Shown: one piece after another, positions 41,591 through 49,319 of the stretch | Layout: each line of letters begins with the position of its first letter | Numbering within the stretch: position 1 is the stretch's first letter | NCBI RefSeq assembly: GCF_019972815.1 | Contig: NZ_BPPA01000008.1 | Coordinates: forward strand, 1 to 64,000 | Direction of reading: 5' to 3' | Length of the DNA: 64,000 bases | From: Lactobacillus huangpiensis | GTDB taxonomy: Bacteria; Bacillota; Bacilli; Lactobacillales; Lactobacillaceae | Notes under the pieces: model-generated | The model's input: the letters and a program-made list of their open reading frames with translations, nothing else | What the model was told of the DNA's origin: nothing | The model's database searches: none | Made by a program: the position numbers and the translations under genes

Positions 41591-43357
41591 CTATTTAGTA
41601 AAACCTACTTCATTCCACAAAGGATGATTATTATTTTGTTTTGACGGCTTAAGCGAATAGCCGGAAATCTTGTCATTAACTGCAAAGATTTGATAGGAAT
41701 TATCAACTGGAATAATATAAGCTTCGTCATTCATATATCTTTGCCATTCATGAAATTTTTTAACCCGATAGTCATGATTAAAAGCCTTTTGAGAATTTAT
41801 TTCATCTAAAAGCTTATTATTTTTTGCAGTTACAAATCTTGTCATGTTAAAAGGTGCTGATTCACTATAATATGGATGTGGAGAAGGTTCAGTAGGTGTT
41901 GACCAACCAGCCAGATACATGTCGACGCCTTTATTATCATGTTGTAATTTATCATAGAAAGAATTGTGTTCAATTAAACGACCCGTGGACAATTGTACAT
42001 TAAGTCCAACTTTATGCCATTGTTGCAAGTAGTTTTGAACTATTGGCTCCTGAGTAGTATCTCCACTCATAGCTGCAAAATGAATTACCAAAGGTTTGCC
42101 ATTCGGCTGAACGCGCCACTTTCCTTTTTTCTTGTAACCCGCTTTATCCAGAATTTGATTTGCCTTTTTTAAGTCGTAATTATATCCTTTCTCAGTTTTA
42201 TCAAAGTAATCACCAAACTTTTCTGGAACCAAAGTTTTTACTCTAAATGTTAAACCATATGTATAACGCTTATTAACCGCATCAACATTCATAGCATAAC
42301 CTATTGCCTGCCTTAAAGCCTTATTATTCATCTTAGCATTAGGATTCATAACATTCTTGCTCTTCTCAGCATCCCATTTTCCTACTTTAAAGCCTAAATA
42401 ATGATAAGCAATTGGGATTTGGGCAATGAAGTTCACGTTTTTGGTATTTTTAACTTGTGGCCACTGGGTATTAATTACAGGAATAATATCAAATTTATGA
42501 CTTTTAATTGCTTGAGAAGCAGAATTAGGAGATACCACTGAAATAACAACTTTATCTAATTTTGGTTTCCCTCTCCAGTAATATTTGTTCGGTACCCAGG
42601 TTGCAGATTGCCCTCTAACTAGTTTTTCAATCCTAAACGGTCCGAAAAATAACGGATTTTTCCTGATCTTATCTGAAGACTTTAATTTAGCAAAAGGAAT
42701 ATCTTTTAAATAATGATAAGGTTCAACTGCTTCCCAAAGCGAACGACTTCCTGCATTTGACATACTTGGATTTAAAGCTGAGCAGTGTAAAACAACTTTA
42801 CGGCCATTTTCTCCATCAGGCATTTCAATTCCAGAAATAGTTTTAGCTTTGCCTTCGTGATATTCTTTTAAGCCCTTTAAGACTTCAAACTGACTGCTAT
42901 ACCGCGGACAAGCTGTATCTTTGTTAGCCAAAATCTCATACGCATATTCGAAATCTTTGGCAACTACCTGTTTACCGTCAGACCATCTAACGCCCTTTTT
43001 AATATTGATTGTGATCGTCTTATTTTTAGGATCTAATTTACGTGTAGCTGGACCTTTATCAGTGACACCATATTGATCATCACTATCGAATAAAGTTTCT
43101 TGACCGGGAGCTGCAACCATTGAGTCAAGGTCTTCAGAGGAAAGTTCTTGTGAAAAAATACCTGAAAAGGGTGTATCTGTAACAACTGCAACTTTCACAG
43201 TTCCACCATCTTTAACATTCTTTTTAGGAGCTTCAACAGGAAATTTTTTCACTGTCTTAGTGTCATCACTATTGTTAGCACTTTTAGCACAGGCTGCCAG
43301 TGTTATGGTGGCTAGACTCAAAATGCCAGCAGAAGCAAGCTTACTTCTTTTTTTCAT
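41591..43357 (-). CDS. Oligopeptide ABC transporter substrate-binding lipoprotein (OppA-like, orphan)
   Basis: This 588-aa SBP_bac_5 protein has a lipoprotein signal (ITLAACAKSANNS, Cys near 23). The core includes ITINIKKGVRWSDGKQVVAKDFEYAYEI and the C-terminal LLDEINSQKAFNHD. The ATG at 43355-43357 is preferred; an in-frame GTG 9 bases upstream is possible. No opp permease or ATPase genes are beside it; it must borrow a transporter encoded elsewhere, as multiple OppA paralogs in lactobacilli do. It is first in a two-gene unit with the proline peptidase. Confidence 0.92.
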   Translation of the reverse strand: MKKRSKLASAGILSLATITLAACAKSANNSDDTKTVKKFPVEAPKKNVKDGGTVKVAVVTDTPFSGIFSQELSSEDLDSMVAAPGQETLFDSDDQYGVTDKGPATRKLDPKNKTITINIKKGVRWSDGKQVVAKDFEYAYEILANKDTACPRYSSQFEVLKGLKEYHEGKAKTISGIEMPDGENGRKVVLHCSALNPSMSNAGSRSLWEAVEPYHYLKDIPFAKLKSSDKIRKNPLFFGPFRIEKLVRGQSATWVPNKYYWRGKPKLDKVVISVVSPNSASQAIKSHKFDIIPVINTQWPQVKNTKNVNFIAQIPIAYHYLGFKVGKWDAEKSKNVMNPNAKMNNKALRQAIGYAMNVDAVNKRYTYGLTFRVKTLVPEKFGDYFDKTEKGYNYDLKKANQILDKAGYKKKGKWRVQPNGKPLVIHFAAMSGDTTQEPIVQNYLQQWHKVGLNVQLSTGRLIEHNSFYDKLQHDNKGVDMYLAGWSTPTEPSPHPYYSESAPFNMTRFVTAKNNKLLDEINSQKAFNHDYRVKKFHEWQRYMNDEAYIIPVDNSYQIFAVNDKISGYSLKPSKQNNNHPLWNEVGFTK

Positions 43358-43468
43358 AAAAATCACTCATTTCATTATATTTTATTCATATTACTAATAA
43401 ATTTTTCATTTATGTCAAATCGTATAATCATATATTTTAAAGGAGTATTTAAAAGAATTTTTATTTAG

Positions 43469-43496
43469 TGTAAAATAACAAATGCTTCTGTATAAT
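43469..43496 (+). promoter_or_regulatory. Candidate promoter of the serine hydrolase gene
   Basis: TATAAT at 43491-43496 is preceded at 16 bases by TGTAAA (43469-43474), a weak -35. It lies in the divergent region with oppA, 45 bases before the hydrolase start. Confidence 0.4.
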
Positions 43497-43540
43497 TTTA
43501 ATATGGAAAAAATAAATATAGAAAGAGTTAGAAAGTGAAT

Positions 43541-44908
43541 ATGAACAAGCAAAAAATTGCCGATTTAGCTCAAAAAGCTATTAATACTTTTAATTTACCC
43601 AGTTTAGGAATTGGTGTTTATCACAAAGGTGAAAGCTTTAGTCATGTATATGGTCAAGCTGAGCAAGACAATCTTTATCCTTTAGCTTCAATTTCCAAAA
43701 CATTTTTTGCTACTGCCGTTTGTCAATTGGCTGATGAAGGTAAGATAAATCTAGATGATCCTTTAAAAAAGTCTTGGCCTGAGCTTAAGCTAGAAGATAA
43801 ATATGCTGAAGATCATTTAACATGGAGGGACGCCCTTAGTCATCAAAGTGGCTTACCAGCTCACGATCTGATGCGTTTTACTAATATGAACAAGCATGAC
43901 CTTTCTTTAAAAGAAAAAGCTGAACACGTTGGTCATTTAAAGCCTAACCATGAATTACGTTATAAAATGCAATACAGCAACCTGGTCTTTGCTTTAGCCA
44001 CCTATGCTTTTGAACAAGCAATTGGTGAAGATTACGGTACCTATGAGCACCAGCATTTACTCGAACCCCTTAAGTTAACTAGAACTTATATTAACCATCA
44101 TGAAGCACCAAGAGAAGATATAGTTAAACCATATATTAGAGACAATGGAATTACAGAAGAGGTTCCTTTTATTGCACCTGGTAAAGTTGGTGGTGCCAGC
44201 AGTATGCTCTCATCTATTTCGGATTTGCTTACCTGGGCTGAATACCAGTTAAAATTGCAAAAAGAAAACAAAAACAACGCAATAGCTGAACACTTTTTGC
44301 CTCAATCTATTATGGCTCCAAGCCGTGCCTACGGTGGTGCTAATTTTGGTGCTTATGGTTTAGGTATGATGATGGAAGATTACCGCGGACACAAATACTT
44401 TTACCATAGTGGTTCATACATTGGTTACTGCTCTTTCATGGGCTTTGTTCCAGATCTTGATTTAGCTTTTGTTTCAACCACAAATATGGATTCAACAGAT
44501 GCAATTTTTGCATTGGCATATCAAACCATAGATGATACTTTAGGTATTTCGGATACGGATTGGACTAGCAAAATCAAACAGATCGTTGATCAAAAATTAG
44601 CAACCCGTGAAGAAAACATTGCCAATCTTAAAGGAAAATCACCCGAAAATTTTGCGGCTAAAGATAATCTTTTAGGAGATTATGAAAACCCAGGCTACGG
44701 CTTAATTACGCTAAATGAAAAAGATGGTAATTTAACAGTTACAATTGGCAAGTGGGATTATCCTGTTATTGTTAATGAAAAAGGTAAAATGTATGTGGAA
44801 GAAAGATTGTATCAGCATGAGCTTTTACCAATTGAAATTCATCAAAATCAAGTTTTGCTTTGGACAGAGCGCGCACTTAATGAACCAACTACTTTCACAA
44901 AGTTATAA
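43541..44908 (+). CDS. Class C beta-lactamase-fold serine hydrolase
   Basis: This 455-aa member of the beta-lactamase/EstB/PBP4* family has SxxK in PLASISKTFFATAV, YxN in KMQYSNLVFALA and a HSG variant of KTG in YFYHSGSYIGY. No signal peptide is seen, so an intracellular esterase, peptidase or amide hydrolase is more likely than a wall enzyme. A C-terminal beta-rich domain (about 350-455) follows, as in many family members. The ATG at 43541 is preferred over the GTG 6 bases upstream. It is divergent from oppA. Confidence 0.9.
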   Translation: MNKQKIADLAQKAINTFNLPSLGIGVYHKGESFSHVYGQAEQDNLYPLASISKTFFATAVCQLADEGKINLDDPLKKSWPELKLEDKYAEDHLTWRDALSHQSGLPAHDLMRFTNMNKHDLSLKEKAEHVGHLKPNHELRYKMQYSNLVFALATYAFEQAIGEDYGTYEHQHLLEPLKLTRTYINHHEAPREDIVKPYIRDNGITEEVPFIAPGKVGGASSMLSSISDLLTWAEYQLKLQKENKNNAIAEHFLPQSIMAPSRAYGGANFGAYGLGMMMEDYRGHKYFYHSGSYIGYCSFMGFVPDLDLAFVSTTNMDSTDAIFALAYQTIDDTLGISDTDWTSKIKQIVDQKLATREENIANLKGKSPENFAAKDNLLGDYENPGYGLITLNEKDGNLTVTIGKWDYPVIVNEKGKMYVEERLYQHELLPIEIHQNQVLLWTERALNEPTTFTKL

Positions 44909-44914
44909 ATAAAA

Positions 44915-44943
44915 AGCTAAACTTTAATAATTAAAGTTTAGCT
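44915..44943. terminator. Strong hairpin after the serine hydrolase gene
   Basis: A 13-bp perfect stem AGCTAAACTTTAA/TTAAAGTTTAGCT with loop TAA follows the stop codon by 6 bases. The T tract is stronger on the minus strand (TTTTTATTT), so it also serves the convergent hydrolase gene. Confidence 0.88.
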
Positions 44944-44964
44944 CAAAATTATTTTTAACAGATC

Positions 44965-44995
44965 AGTCTTACAAAAGACTGGTTTTTTATTTTAT
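44965..44995 (+). terminator. Second terminator hairpin, plus orientation
   Basis: CAGTCTT/AAGACTG with loop ACAA is followed by GTTTTTTATTTTATA. It lies between two convergent genes. Confidence 0.75.
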
Positions 44996-45766
44996 ATGCG
45001 AACTAATCCAAGGCACGACCTTACCAATAACTTCATTAAGTTTGGTAAAATCACCAGTTTCAACATTGTAAGTATGGTTCGCATTTTCAACAGTAAACGA
45101 ATCTACGTTATCCATGTGACAGTTTTTAATAAAATTCAGACTGATATTTGGATCCAAAGTGGGATCGCTGGTACATACTTCAACTAAAATTGGATTTTTA
45201 AAATTTTTAATGTTGTCATTCAAAGTTGTTTTCAATTCATCAAAGAACCTATGATATACCAGTTCAACACCACCGCTACTGGTATGAACAATGCAGTAAC
45301 CTAAATTATCCATTTGAAATTTATCATATGCCATTTCAAGAGGCTCAGAAGTATTGATAGCGCCATTTAGAGAAACTATAATTTTTGCTGGTAACCTCGA
45401 ACAAGTAAATACTAAGCGACCACCAAGGCTATGACCTAAAAGTCCAACGTTATTTTCTTCAACATATGGTAAAGACTGCAAATATTTAAAACTCGCTTTA
45501 ACCTCATCCGTCATCACTTTCATGCCATAATTTTCTCTTGAATAAAGGTTCTCTCCCATACTGCACAAGTCAATTCTCGCTGCAACGATCCCGGCCTCTA
45601 CAATTTTTTTGCTAATTCTTGCTAACATATGATTATCATTATTCCTGGAAGACATGAAACCATGGATCATCAATACAGCAGGAAATTTTTCTCCTTCATT
45701 TGGAATATCAACTTGTATTGGCACCTCATGGTCGATGCAATTCAAAAACCTTAACTCTTCACGCAC
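44987..45766 (-). CDS. Alpha/beta hydrolase (feruloyl-esterase/acylaminoacyl-hydrolase-like)
   Basis: This 259-aa cytosolic serine hydrolase shows VLMIHGFMSSRNNDNH (oxyanion region), ARIDLCSMGE, the nucleophile elbow VGLLGHSLGGRLVF and a C-terminal His near VENANHTYNV. It resembles the cinnamoyl-ester hydrolase group common in intestinal lactobacilli, but the lid region is not diagnostic, so the substrate is open. It has its own upstream gap and lies downstream of nothing obvious. A conserved Asp is probably in LVEVCTSDPTLD. Confidence 0.82.
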   Translation of the reverse strand: MREELRFLNCIDHEVPIQVDIPNEGEKFPAVLMIHGFMSSRNNDNHMLARISKKIVEAGIVAARIDLCSMGENLYSRENYGMKVMTDEVKASFKYLQSLPYVEENNVGLLGHSLGGRLVFTCSRLPAKIIVSLNGAINTSEPLEMAYDKFQMDNLGYCIVHTSSGGVELVYHRFFDELKTTLNDNIKNFKNPILVEVCTSDPTLDPNISLNFIKNCHMDNVDSFTVENANHTYNVETGDFTKLNEVIGKVVPWISSHIK

Positions 45767-45877
45767 TTCAATTATCTCCTTAAATATATCTTTTTAATTT
45801 AATAATATAAAATATATTATACTGCTATTTTTTCCAGGTAAATATCAAAATAATATATAGCTTTGCGACTACACAGA

Positions 45878-45922
45878 AAAAAAGTCTACAAACTTTTGAA
45901 ACAAAATTTCAATGTTGTAGAC
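45878..45922 (-). terminator. Terminator of the PTS-aldolase operon
   Basis: On the minus strand GTCTACAA (complement 45915-45922) and TTGTAGAC (complement 45884-45891) form the outer stem, and TTGAAA/TTTCAA an inner one. TTTTTTTCTG follows. It lies 25 bases after the aldolase stop. Confidence 0.88.
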
Positions 45923-45947
45923 CCTCTACAATTGTTAATACTAAAAT

Positions 45948-46847
45948 TTAAATTTTATCTGATCTCCAAGGATCAATACCTTCATATAGTTTAGCTTTTC
46001 CAATTGAATTAAATACCTTATTTTTATGATGAACTACCTTTTTACCTGCTTCAATGGCTTCAGGGAATAAATTATTTGGATCCCAGCCATCATTTTCGGA
46101 TAAGATTTCACGAGTCTTTTCGAAGAAAGCATGTTTATAATCCGATGAAATATTAACTTTGCTAATTCCATTCTTCACTGCTTCAGCAATCTGCTCATCT
46201 GGATTTGAAGAACCACCATGCAAGACTAGAGGTGTATCAGGAACTGCCTGAACTATCTTTTGTAAAATATCAATTCTGATTTTAGGAGTAACATCAGCAG
46301 GGTAAATGCCGTGACTAGTTCCAATACCAACAGCCAAAGTATCTACACCAGTTTCCTCTACAAATCTTTGTGCTTCTTCAGATGTGGTATAAATGCCTTC
46401 TTTTTTGTGTCCCTCAATATGAACTCCAGTCTGACCAATAGTACCAACTTCACCTTCAACAGAAACACCAACTCTGTGAGCCATTGTTACTGTTTCTTTA
46501 GTTAGAGCAACATTTGTATCCCAATCTTCAGCCGACATATCAATCATTACTGAACTAAAGCCATCATGAATTGCTCTAGCTGCACTATCCACAGAATCAC
46601 CATGGTCAAGATGGAGTGCTACTGGAATTTTACTGTCACGAATACGAGTTAAAACATAGCTAATAAAATCATCTTTGCAATATCTTAATTCTGTTGGGTG
46701 GATCATAATAATCGCAGGTGCATAATCAGATTCACATTGTTCAATTGAAGTTCTCATTAATTCCAAGTTTGAAACATTATATGCTCCTACTGCAAAATTG
46801 TTTTTTCTTGCTACCTCAAGCAGCTGATTCATATTTACTAAGGTCAT
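45948..46847 (-). CDS. Class II ketose-bisphosphate aldolase (PTS operon copy)
   Basis: This 299-aa zinc-dependent aldolase cleaves a ketose bisphosphate to two trioses. It retains LHLDHGDSVDSAARAI, VEGEVGTIGQTG, GIGTSHGIYPADV and LVLHGGSSNPDEQI, with metal-binding His residues. It differs clearly from the housekeeping fba at 52738, for example in the loop TIGQTGVHIEGHKKEGIYTT, so a distinct substrate such as tagatose- or another ketose bisphosphate is possible. It is last in the PTS operon, 84 bases after EIIC. No kinase gene is in the operon. Confidence 0.9.
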   Translation of the reverse strand: MTLVNMNQLLEVARKNNFAVGAYNVSNLELMRTSIEQCESDYAPAIIMIHPTELRYCKDDFISYVLTRIRDSKIPVALHLDHGDSVDSAARAIHDGFSSVMIDMSAEDWDTNVALTKETVTMAHRVGVSVEGEVGTIGQTGVHIEGHKKEGIYTTSEEAQRFVEETGVDTLAVGIGTSHGIYPADVTPKIRIDILQKIVQAVPDTPLVLHGGSSNPDEQIAEAVKNGISKVNISSDYKHAFFEKTREILSENDGWDPNNLFPEAIEAGKKVVHHKNKVFNSIGKAKLYEGIDPWRSDKI

Positions 46848-46931
46848 TTTTTCTCCTCGTCTACTAATTACATTACATTAAATTAAATTAACTTTTTTAA
46901 ATTAAATTCTGCATCACTTCCTCTAAGTTTT

Positions 46932-48050
46932 TTATTGTAAATTCACACCCGAAAGGTCAACATCTTTTTCATCATCTTGACTCCCGTCTTGTATTTCATT
47001 TACCTCTTTATCAGTCAATGGCTTTTTAATAATTGCCAATAATATACCTGTTACTAATGAACCTGCCAATAAAGCAATTACGGCAATCATAGGCTTAGAC
47101 ATTGCTGGAATAACAAAGATTCCGCCAGAAGGAACTGAACTTTCATTTCCCCAGCCATAACTTATCATTCCTGTAATTCCACAACCAATCCAAGTACAAG
47201 GCAAAGTCCGTAATAAGTCGTTCATTGCGATTGGAATAACGCCCTCAGTAATCATGCAACATCCCATCGGAAAAGCTACTTCAATATTTTCAATTTCTCT
47301 TTTGGTATAAATATTTTTATGAAATAGTTTGGCTAAAAAGTAAGACATAGTAATACCAATGGGTGGCACCATAGCAGCTAAGACTTTAATTCCTTCAGGC
47401 CCTTTAATCCCATCAAGTAATAAGCCATCACAAATTAAGTTTGGAATTTTGCTTATAGCTCCACCAAAATCAGCACAACCAATCCAGCCAATTAAGAAAC
47501 CGTATAAGGCTCTTTGTGACCGATCTAAGCCAGTAATGAAGTGATTAAGAGCGGTCGTGGCAGCAGTTAATGGTTGACCTAATAGGAAAAACATAATCAG
47601 AGCTGTAAAAATTGCAGTAACAGTTGGTACTACTAACATAGGCATCAGTCCGTTGGCCCACCGAGGTACTTTAATTTTTCTAATACCTAGTGCAATATAA
47701 CCAGCTATAAATCCTCCAATGATACCTCCAAGAAAACCTGCTCCCAAAAAAGAAGCTATCTGTCCTGCAAGAAATCCAGGCGCAATACCCGGTCTATCAG
47801 CAATTGAATAACCAATATAACCGGCGATGAACGATGGTAATAATCCCATTCCCAGCACACCTAAAGTGGTCATGCTATTAGGAAAGTTCATTTGTGCAAG
47901 GCTAGTTACCTGCTTACCGCCCATCAGATTACCTATGGCTATCAATAATCCAGAAGCCACAACTAATGGCAACATGTATGAAATGGAAGTTAACAGATGC
48001 TTTTTGACGGCTGATCCAGCTTTTTTAGCACCTGTGACAAATGTATTCAT
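46932..48050 (-). CDS. PTS fructose-family EIIC permease
   Basis: This 372-aa membrane component forms the sugar channel. It has around nine to ten hydrophobic segments and is rich in Gly-Ile/Leu (ISYMLPLVVASGLLIAIGNL, FLGGIIGGFIAGYIALGIRK). The block GCCMITEGVIPIAMNDLLRT is the conserved cytoplasmic motif of the fructose EIIC class. It is preceded by EIIB and EIIA as separate genes, an FrwABC-like layout. The actual sugar is not known; the acidic C-tail DGSQDDEKDVDLSG is unusual but short. Confidence 0.92.
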   Translation of the reverse strand: MNTFVTGAKKAGSAVKKHLLTSISYMLPLVVASGLLIAIGNLMGGKQVTSLAQMNFPNSMTTLGVLGMGLLPSFIAGYIGYSIADRPGIAPGFLAGQIASFLGAGFLGGIIGGFIAGYIALGIRKIKVPRWANGLMPMLVVPTVTAIFTALIMFFLLGQPLTAATTALNHFITGLDRSQRALYGFLIGWIGCADFGGAISKIPNLICDGLLLDGIKGPEGIKVLAAMVPPIGITMSYFLAKLFHKNIYTKREIENIEVAFPMGCCMITEGVIPIAMNDLLRTLPCTWIGCGITGMISYGWGNESSVPSGGIFVIPAMSKPMIAVIALLAGSLVTGILLAIIKKPLTDKEVNEIQDGSQDDEKDVDLSGVNLQ

Positions 48051-48055
48051 TTAAA

Positions 48056-48385
48056 TCACTCCTTTTGACTCTTTCTTTCTTTCACTTCTTCTTCAATTCT
48101 TTCCAGCAATTGTTTGGGAGCCTTTACAACCAGTGAAGTACCTACTTTTACTGTCGGAATATTTTTAAAGCGCTCGTTGCCAGTAGTTGCAATATCAACA
48201 GCCAGCAATGCTACATCTGCCTCAGCAATTTGCTCAGGAGTTAATGCATTTTCAGTACCGATTGTTCCTTGGGTTTCAACGTGAATTTCATCTCCCAATT
48301 CTTTGGCTGCCTTTTCCAACTTTGCCTTTGCTAGATAAGTATGGGCAATACCAGATGTGCAAGCACAAACACAAACTATTTTCAT
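48056..48385 (-). CDS. PTS fructose-family EIIB component
   Basis: This 109-aa phosphocarrier passes phosphate from EIIA to the incoming sugar. The active-site block is VCVCACTSGIAHTYLAK; the phosphorylated Cys should be Cys 9, in the CxxGIAHTY motif. The family more often has CPTGIAHT, so the Pro is replaced by Thr and the Thr by Ser. It lies 6 bases after EIIA and 5 before EIIC. Three cysteines occur within five positions. Confidence 0.93.
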   Translation of the reverse strand: MKIVCVCACTSGIAHTYLAKAKLEKAAKELGDEIHVETQGTIGTENALTPEQIAEADVALLAVDIATTGNERFKNIPTVKVGTSLVVKAPKQLLERIEEEVKERKSQKE

Positions 48386-48391
48386 AATTAA

Positions 48392-48868
48392 TCATCTCCC
48401 TTTGTTTCCACACAAAAGATCAATAACATTTTTCTTATTTTTGGCGGCATGTAGCTTATCAATGAAATCATCATCAGACAGTAAAATTGCCACTCTTTGT
48501 AAAAGCTTTAGGTGCAACGTATCCGCATCTTGATCCCTGACTGCAAATAAAATTACGGCTGTAACTGGTTTATCATCTAAAGTTTCCCAAGGTATAGGAT
48601 GATCACTTAGACCAATCGCTATCATAGTATTTTTGACGGCTTTTGATTTGCCGTGTGGAATTGCTACCCCTTGACCAATTCCAGTTTCCCCTTCTTCTTC
48701 ACGTAGAAATACGTCATCAATGAAGTCCTGGGTATTTGTAATATCGTCATCCTCTTTCAAAAGAGTACTGAGCTCTTTAATTACATCTTTTTTAGTTTTT
48801 CCATTTAAATGAAGGTCAATCAAGTTTAAATTAATGACTTTCGCAATATTAATTTCTTTATCAGCCAA
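48392..48868 (-). CDS. PTS fructose/mannitol-family EIIA component
   Basis: This 158-aa PTS_EIIA_2 protein takes phosphate from HPr. The active site is GIGQGVAIPHGKSKAVKN (His in IPHG). EEEGETGIGQGVAIPHG is the standard block and is well conserved here, in contrast to the other EIIA of this operon. It lies 13 bases after that EIIA gene and 6 before EIIB. This is the likely dedicated transport EIIA. Confidence 0.94.
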   Translation of the reverse strand: MADKEINIAKVINLNLIDLHLNGKTKKDVIKELSTLLKEDDDITNTQDFIDDVFLREEEGETGIGQGVAIPHGKSKAVKNTMIAIGLSDHPIPWETLDDKPVTAVILFAVRDQDADTLHLKLLQRVAILLSDDDFIDKLHAAKNKKNVIDLLCGNKGR

Positions 48869-48881
48869 ATTTTTTGACCTC

Positions 48882-49319
48882 CTATCTTTTTAAAATCTGA
48901 ACAATTTCAGTTGCTCTTTCAGCTTTGTTTATTTTTGCAATGACACTGTCGTTAGCCAACTTGTCTATGATCTGAATTATTTTTTTAAAGCTTTTATTGG
49001 TTTTTTTTATTATTTTAGGAACTACTAAACAGATAAGCGTATTAACCTTGGAATCATCAAGACAATCCCAATCAGCTATCAAAGTTTTTGATTTTAGAAT
49101 CAATAACCAAGGCGTAAAATCGGATTCTAAAATTATGTGAGGAATGGCAATTCCCTTTACCAAAGCCGTGTTAGCGATTTTTTCTCTCGTTGACAAACTT
49201 TTTAAAACTGTTTTTTTGCTCACATCCATTTTTGAAGCGACTATATCAGCTATAATTTGAAAAGCCGTTTTTTGATCTGTTACATCAAAATCACAACTAT
49301 CAAGCAAAACTTCGTTCAT
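48882..49319 (-). CDS. Divergent EIIA (PTS_EIIA_2), probably the detached regulatory domain of the upstream PRD regulator
   Basis: This 145-aa protein has the EIIA_2 fold with KIANTALVKGIAIPHIILES: the active-site His is present but the following G is replaced by I. Overall it is much less conserved than the neighbouring EIIA at 48392. Its ATG lies 20 bases inside the end of the regulator gene, with AAGGA 9 bases upstream, in a different frame. LicR/MtlR-type regulators normally carry exactly such an EIIA domain at the C-terminus. The two products together would be about 641 aa, a full-length regulator. I infer that it acts in regulation. Confidence 0.82.
   Translation of the reverse strand: MNEVLLDSCDFDVTDQKTAFQIIADIVASKMDVSKKTVLKSLSTREKIANTALVKGIAIPHIILESDFTPWLLILKSKTLIADWDCLDDSKVNTLICLVVPKIIKKTNKSFKKIIQIIDKLANDSVIAKINKAERATEIVQILKR

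Noticed and set aside
46932-48868. EIIA, EIIB and EIIC read as a broken fused fructose EIIABC
   Set aside because: Each gene has its own ribosome binding site and complete domain ends with short spacers, so they are naturally separate components (FrwABC-like), not frameshift pieces.
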